Positions 58,627-64,000 of a DNA stretch of 64,000 bases are shown here, piece after piece. Source of the stretch: Phoronis australis. Taxonomy: Eukaryota; Phoronida; Phoronidae. A program made the translations under genes and the position numbers. Under the pieces are notes generated by a model, which was not told the DNA's origin, did no database searches, and was given only the letters and a program-made list of their open reading frames with translations. The first letter of the stretch is position 1. Each line of letters starts with the position of its first letter. Location of the stretch: contig NMRA01000342.1 in assembly GCA_002633005.1 (NCBI GenBank), forward strand, positions 272,056 through 336,055, given 5' to 3'.

Positions 58627-58887
58627 TGTAAAAATTGAATCCCTACATTCGTAAGTTAAAGTCACTTATTAATGGGCCGTGACTTTAATGCGAGGTCAGC
58701 AGCAGAGGTTAATATTGTACTGTCGCTACTGAACACAATTTTCAACCCACAGGTAATTTATCGAAACACCTTCGCGGGGTGTTCAACCAACGCTGGCTGA
58801 GCACTAAACCGCCTTCCTTCCAATCACGAGGTAGCGTTTCTGGGGGTCAGAGGTGATGTCAAGGGTTAAATACGCCGGGCAAATGTT

Positions 58888-58925
58888 TATAAAAGTCGCG
58901 TGTGCACCGCGGCGTCGGCCTCAGT
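58888..58925 (+). promoter_or_regulatory. candidate rightward core promoter
   Basis: TATAAAA at 58888-58894 is followed about 33 bp later by TCAGTA, similar to an invertebrate initiator. A plus-strand ATG at 58939 opens a 65-residue frame of unknown function. With the signal-peptide exon 260 bp away on the other strand, the region could be a divergent promoter. It may also be chance. Confidence 0.3.
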
Positions 58926-59377
58926 AAGCTACCAAATGCATGCAGACTGTCCGGGAATATCAACCCTTATTCATACTTGTCCGTTGGTTCAGCTCTCTTG
59001 GCTCAGCACAATGCAAATAGTACAACCAGTGTTGTCATTTATCAAATGGTCGGCTGTGGCGCAATCTGAATACAACGTATTTAACTGTTTTATACGCAAA
59101 TGCCTCAGGGCAGGATTATCACAGAAAAGGGACTAAAAATCACTACAAGTACAGCTGCGAGTGTTGGAAAGCTTAACATTCTTAAGCTCAAGTATAGTAA
59201 GGTTAAATCAGCCAATTTCAGTTAGTGGCCATCGCTTTGGAAAGGCACCTACTGGGACAAATATCTCGGTCGCCGTATGCAGATTCTTTGTATCTTGTCT
59301 AATTCTGTTAAGTGTCACTCTTACTTTTAATTGGGTGACACTGTAAACTTTCAAACATAATCATAATACTAATGTTA

Positions 59378-59477
59378 GTGACGATGAAGATGATGGCGAT
59401 GATGACGATGATGATGGTGATGACGATGGTGATGACGATGGTGATGGCGATGATGATGGTCGGGTTATGATCATAAA
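59378..59477. repeat. (GATGAC/GATGGT)n simple repeat, left part
   Basis: Degenerate GAT-based trinucleotides. The tract is interrupted by a SINE fragment and resumes after it. Confidence 0.9.
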
Positions 59478-59650
59478 AAATAATTGCAGGGGGTCTGGTA
59501 CACGTTGTATTACCCGTGCACAGGCCGCTCCAATGGGCCCATTGCAATGATCACTTGGAACCATTTTATGTTTTATTAATACATAGTTAAAAGCGAGCTG
59601 AGGAGCTAGATATTGACTCAAGGGTCTAGCGTTGTATCCGTGTGGGACTC
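59478..59650 (-). mobile_element. truncated copy of the 28.1-kb SINE
   Basis: From AATAATTGCAGGGGGTCTGG to GTGTGGGACTCGA this matches the SINE at 28101-28355, including GAGCTGAGGAGCTAGA and GGGCCCATTGCAATGATCAC. It breaks off inside the B-box-like part, where the GAT repeat begins, so the tRNA head is missing. Confidence 0.8.
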
Positions 59651-59925
59651 GATGATGACGGTGATGATGGATGATGACGGTGACGATGATCATGGTGATG
59701 ATGATGGTGGTGGAGGTGACGATGATGGTGATGATGATGATGACGATGATGATGGACGATGATGGTGACAATGATCATGGTGATGATGATGGTGGTGAAG
59801 GTGACTGTGATTGTGTTGATGATCACGATGACGATGATGACGGATGATGATAGTGACGATGATAATGGTGGTGACGACGATGACGATGATGATGGCGATG
59901 ATGATGGCGATTACAACAACATTTC
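59651..59925. repeat. (GAT)n-rich simple repeat, right part
   Basis: Long GATGATGGT/GACGATGAT tract. Frames through it give Asp-, His- or Ser/Ile-rich peptides on the two strands and are not genes. Confidence 0.95.
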
Positions 59926-59929
59926 TAAA

Positions 59930-62320
59930 AAATCTGAGCCCTGTTCAAAAGTAATACGCTACGGGCGAAAGCATTCGGTGTTTTCAAATTTGCAAAACTT
60001 TCAGAAACTTTTCAAAATTTTTACTCGAGCGAGAATAACCAATAATTTGAAATTCTAGGTGAGTCTGAAATCGAATTTTCTAATAATTCCTCCGTGCTCA
60101 CGTTCAAGCGATAAAAGTTCTAAATTCCAAAACAAATCCACAAAAAGACTCTCGTGGACGAGCCTATTACTTGAAATTATAAAATTCAAAGTGGTCGTTT
60201 TTACCAGTTAATGTACAATGGGCAAACATGCTATGCCTCGTTATACCGTGCTTGAGTTTAATGTACAGTTTATTGCCTACAGCCTCAGACTACAATGGAA
60301 TAAAAACATTTGGTATTGTCAGACGACGTATATTTGTAAAAACCAATAACCTAGATACTTTTAAGTCTGGGCTAATAGATATACATTGGTACGAATCTTT
60401 TGATCTACTCCTATTGGTTTTTCGGTACATGACATAGGTTCTATATTGTTGACTGATCACTAGTATAAACACGTTCAATAAGTATCGGACTTGTTTCTAT
60501 TCAGGATGCCAAATGAGCAAGTGCGATCTAAACATGATTAGGAGTAACGAGTTGGAGTTATTATGTAAAATTCAGTCTCACGTTCAATCGCGTTATTATG
60601 TAGACTGTTATCATTTCGCTTGTAAAGATCAGTGCATATGCATACCTAGCAATTTGTCTACAACTCAACTGTAACTTTCCACAACTGCTCGTCGCTGCTG
60701 CGACGAGTAGTTGGTGTAGCCCTGCAGTCCACAGGTAGACACGTCACCTGTAAATAAGTACAAATTATGTACGTAGCCGCACTAGGCGACTTGTTTGCAA
60801 CGCAATCGCAACTTTCCGTCGTGTGACGAGTACGCAACTGCGTAGGATGACCACACTTTGAAAAGCCTAACCAGACTGCACGAGAGTGTGCTACGCGATT
60901 TTATTCGCGTTTAATTGGATCAACTAAATCTCAGTTGCAGTGTCCACAATGCACGCGAGCGACGTCGCCTCGCGTTATCGCGTTGCTTGGACAAATCATA
61001 ACGCACATATTTCGAATTTTGACCAGGCAGGGAATTGTGATTATTTTAAACATTTGCTCATTCATCTGGCAAGACACGAGAAGTTATTGTATAACAAGTA
61101 GTTTGTCGACTACAAAGAAATAGTTTGGAAGCAGATTGGTTATGACGGAAACATGACAGGGGAGAATAGTTGGATGTGAACTTCATATTTGCGTACGTAA
61201 TCGTTCACATGACGTTGTAACATTTATCATGCACAATCTTGCTTTGGATGGCGTACTTTGTTAATAATTTCGATAGGATGCACCTACCAACGTCGAAATC
61301 CAATAAGTCATCGTTCGCGCATCAAATATGGTAACACTGGGCATTTCTTCTTCATCGGTCACTGTTTCGCATCCAGTGTGGCCGCTCATTCGCACCAGAT
61401 TCCTACGCTAACATCGCTCGTGTTATTCGCTCACGTGCAGTCTGGGCATTCCTTTGGCGACAAGTCGTCGTTCGCCACGTTTGCGTTACAAACAAATCGC
61501 CTAGAGCTCAGTGAATAACGCCATTGTTGCTTTTGACTATATGTTTGACAAGGATACCCATCCTTTAATATACTACACAAAGGGCCGGACTCTTGTGCTA
61601 ATTAAAATTACTTTCGTTCGCACACTTCGACAGAGAAATTGCAGAGAAAATCCACGCTTTTAACTGAGTTGCACCTGTGGACTTTGCCAGGCACGACCTT
61701 GGTCAGCGGGTCCTAGAATCCACGGCTCTGGGTCTAGTCACAGTGAAGAACTCGAGTCGAACTCAAACTCGAACTGGAAATTATTTTTGACATTTTGTCT
61801 TATACCTTAGAATGAATACCAGATTACGTGCTCGAGTATATTGTGGATTAGGTGGATGAATATCGTAGTTCGCACTTGATGACCATGAGCTATGCGTTTG
61901 AGTCGATCTCAATCAGGAGTTTGAACTCGAGGTTTGTAGCTCTAATCTAGGGGTCATCAAGTACGAATTTGGACTAGAAACGCATTTGGAGAGACCAAGA
62001 TAAAGGCCTACTACTCGAGCACATTATAATACTTATCAAAAAATGCATTTCGCCTTGTTTAGCTGGCTAAAAACGAAAATTGAACTAGGCCCTGCGACTT
62101 GAGTTCCGGTTCATTCGGCAGCAATTCGAGACCATGTGAGCAATGGAAATGCTTTTAAATCCCAAAGCGCTTCGCTTAAGAATTCAACAGTGAACGAAAT
62201 GCAGCGTCAAGTTCGATAAATGAGAACAAGTCTGTACCCAGTGCAAGGTTTTGAAGTAAGAGCATTTTCTCAAGAATATACCACCTGCACAAACTATGTC
62301 CAAGACACGTTTTTGTTGTT
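59930..62320. other. non-coding stretch with degenerate inverted repeats
   Basis: A short palindrome (CTGCTCGTCGC...GCGACGAGTAG) lies at about 60687-60715. A degenerate foldback lies at about 61810-62035, where CTCGAGTATATTGTG and CACTTGATGACC are mirrored by GACTACTCGAGCACATTATA-like and GGTCATCAAGTAC segments. No gene was recognised. Confidence 0.45.
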
Positions 62321-62609
62321 TTTTTCTTAATGTTTATTACGAAATCTTCAGAATACAATGAATATACATAGCCCAGAAAGCGCCAAGAGGCATTATATCT
62401 GGGTTAAAAAATACAAAAGAAGTCTATATACAATTATTATACACAAATACATAAATTAAAAAAAATTGTTGTTAAGATTACAATGACATATGATTACGAA
62501 AGTAAATAAACCATTTTCATACACAATTATACAATTCTATCCACTCACACAAAGAGATTTAATATTATAAAGAAATTTTGATACGCTTTTGTTGAACATT
62601 CCAGTCACA

Positions 62610-62985
62610 GTCTCATCATTAAAGTAGCCGGGCAGGCATTTGAATTTGGATAGGGCAAATATAGTGTGTCCCTCCTGCCCCAATGTTGTTGAAGTGTCCC
62701 TTCTGCCCCAATGTTTTTGAAGACGAGTACCATTTCCTTTTAAGCTGTGATAATATTCTCAATTGAGAGAAAATTGTATTGAAGTGTACTACTGGAAATT
62801 CCCGTCTTTTTTCAAGTTCAATATCTCAATGTTAACAAATGATGATGCAGTAAATTAGTTAACTCATGTAAATTTGTATTTTATACTTTTCATGATACTG
62901 TAGCTTGCTGCACTCCTAACTATGTTACATGTTACAGTGGGCTTATGACTTTTATTACAGAAATAAATTGATTGATTGATTAAAA
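62610..62985 (+). pseudogene. non-LTR retrotransposon 3' end with (ATTG)n tail
   Basis: CPNVFEDEYHFLLSCDNIL matches the post-reverse-transcriptase C-x-x...EDEYHFLLxC block of animal LINEs. After a frameshift, the other frame continues YYWKFPSFFKFNISML to a stop, the usual end of such ORFs. The 3' UTR closes with AATAAATTGATTGATTGATT, a short tandem tail. Frameshift and truncation show it is inactive. It is probably in the same broad family as the 56.6-56.9 kb fragment but on the other strand. Confidence 0.75.
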
Positions 62986-63364
62986 TGGTCCATCTCAAGC
63001 GCTCATGAGCTGAACAGGATTAACGATGACAAACTGTTATCTAAATATAGAATACAAACCATTCTGTTGAATTTACAGCCAAAGACCGACCTATTTGGAA
63101 GGCTTTTAACTTCCGAACTATATCACTAAAATTTCAATTGGAGAAAAGCTTTCGCAAACTTCAATACCCGTTCGTCACCTAAAATATGTACTGACCGAAA
63201 TAGTAGAATTGAATAAATAAACAAGACAAACCATGTCACCCAAACAGAATGTGTTTATCTCTCTCATCGTAATTTTACCAAGTACCAATAAATGATTACG
63301 TTACGATGTTTTGTCGACAAACAGTTTTGTCCCCGGGTTACAGAATACCCAGTTCTGCAGTTAC

Positions 63365-64000
63365 GGGTACACCGGCTCTATTCTAAAGACTACTAGTACA
63401 TCAGCTCTATTCTAAAGACTACGAGTACATCAGCTCCATTCTAAAGACTACGAGTACATCAGCTCTATTCTAAAGACTACGAGTACATCAGCACTATTCT
63501 AAAGACTACGGGTACATCAGCACTATTCTAAAGACTACGAGTACATCAGCTCCATTCTAAAGACTACGAGTACATCAGCACTATTCTAAAGACTACGAGT
63601 ACATCAGCACTATTCTAAAGACTACGGGTACATCAGCACTATTCTAAAGACTACGAGTACATCAGCTCCATTCTAAAGACTACGAGTACATCAGCACTAT
63701 TCTAAAGACTACGAGTACATCAGCACTATTCTAAAGACTACGGGTACATCAGCACTATTCTAAAGACTACGAGTACATCAGCTCCATTCTAAAGACTACG
63801 AGTACATCAGCACTATTCTAAAGACTACGAGTACATCAGCTCTATTCTAAAGACTACGAGTACATCAGCACTATTCTAAAGACTACGAGTACATCAGCAC
63901 TATTCTAAAGACTACGGGTACATCAGCTCTATTCTAAAGACTACGGGTACATCAGATCTATTCTTAAGACTACGAGTACATCACCTGTATTCTAAAGACT
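63365..64000. repeat. 29-bp satellite with 116-bp higher-order unit
   Basis: About 22 copies of a 29-bp unit (core TCTAAAGACTACGAGTACAT) run to the right edge. Variants alternate in order: units with CTCCATT recur at about 63434, 63550, 63666 and 63782, exactly 116 bp (four units) apart. The GGGT-bearing variant shows the same spacing over the middle of the array. The flanks of the array lose the order. Confidence 0.97.

Noticed and set aside
59361-60058. Asp-, His- and Ser/Ile-rich frames on both strands
   Set aside because: All are translations of the GAT microsatellite.
1-64000. CRISPR arrays, bacterial operons, prophage or integrative elements
   Set aside because: None seen. The repeats are contiguous satellites without spacers, and the gene structure is eukaryotic.

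Overview
The window is nuclear DNA from an animal, most likely a marine invertebrate and possibly a deuterostome. The species cannot be fixed from sequence alone. Supporting signs are AT-rich DNA with long non-coding tracts, spliced exons with GT/GC...AG boundaries, pol III tRNA genes (one with an intron), tRNA-derived SINEs, MITE-like and foldback elements, LINE 3' ends, a decayed piggyBac transposase and many tandem repeats. No prokaryotic operon is present. Almost all longer open frames are chance or low-complexity frames.

The main protein gene reads leftwards (minus strand). Four exons at 35.7, 31.9, 30.6 and 28.6 kb encode a thrombospondin type 1 (TSP1) repeat followed by an ADAMTS-type cysteine-rich module, as in ADAMTS-like (ADAMTSL)/papilin extracellular-matrix proteins. 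A signal-peptide exon at 58.6 kb ends in phase 0, and the TSP1 exon begins in phase 0, so it may be the first coding exon of the same gene. One exon between 30.47 and 28.57 kb is required by reading phase and was not found. The spacer and C-terminal exons were not found either. A second signal-peptide-like exon lies at 19.3 kb, also leftward.

Layout. 0-5.7 kb: a 16/80-bp satellite, then non-coding DNA. 5.7-6.4 and 14.5-15.6 kb: near-identical direct duplications joined at single N bases, probably assembly artefacts. 8-26 kb: foldback elements, a MITE with a 5-bp target duplication, several minisatellites and one copy of an unclassified repeat with a conserved hairpin and an ORF remnant. 28-36 kb: the ADAMTSL-like exons, with a piggyBac fossil, tRNA-derived SINEs and a 73-bp minisatellite in the introns, and an intron-containing tRNA-Tyr at 35.0 kb. 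37-50 kb: a tRNA-Glu cluster (two isoacceptors, partly in about 365-bp tandem units), one MITE, and the inverted partners of the hairpin repeat and of a GC-rich repeat. 50-64 kb: minisatellites, degenerate telomere-like repeats, LINE remnants, candidate promoters and a 29-bp satellite with 116-bp higher-order periodicity running off the right edge.

The genes do not form a single pathway. The tRNAs supply Glu and Tyr acceptors for translation, and the ADAMTSL-like protein would be secreted to the matrix. The rest is mostly repeat-derived DNA.
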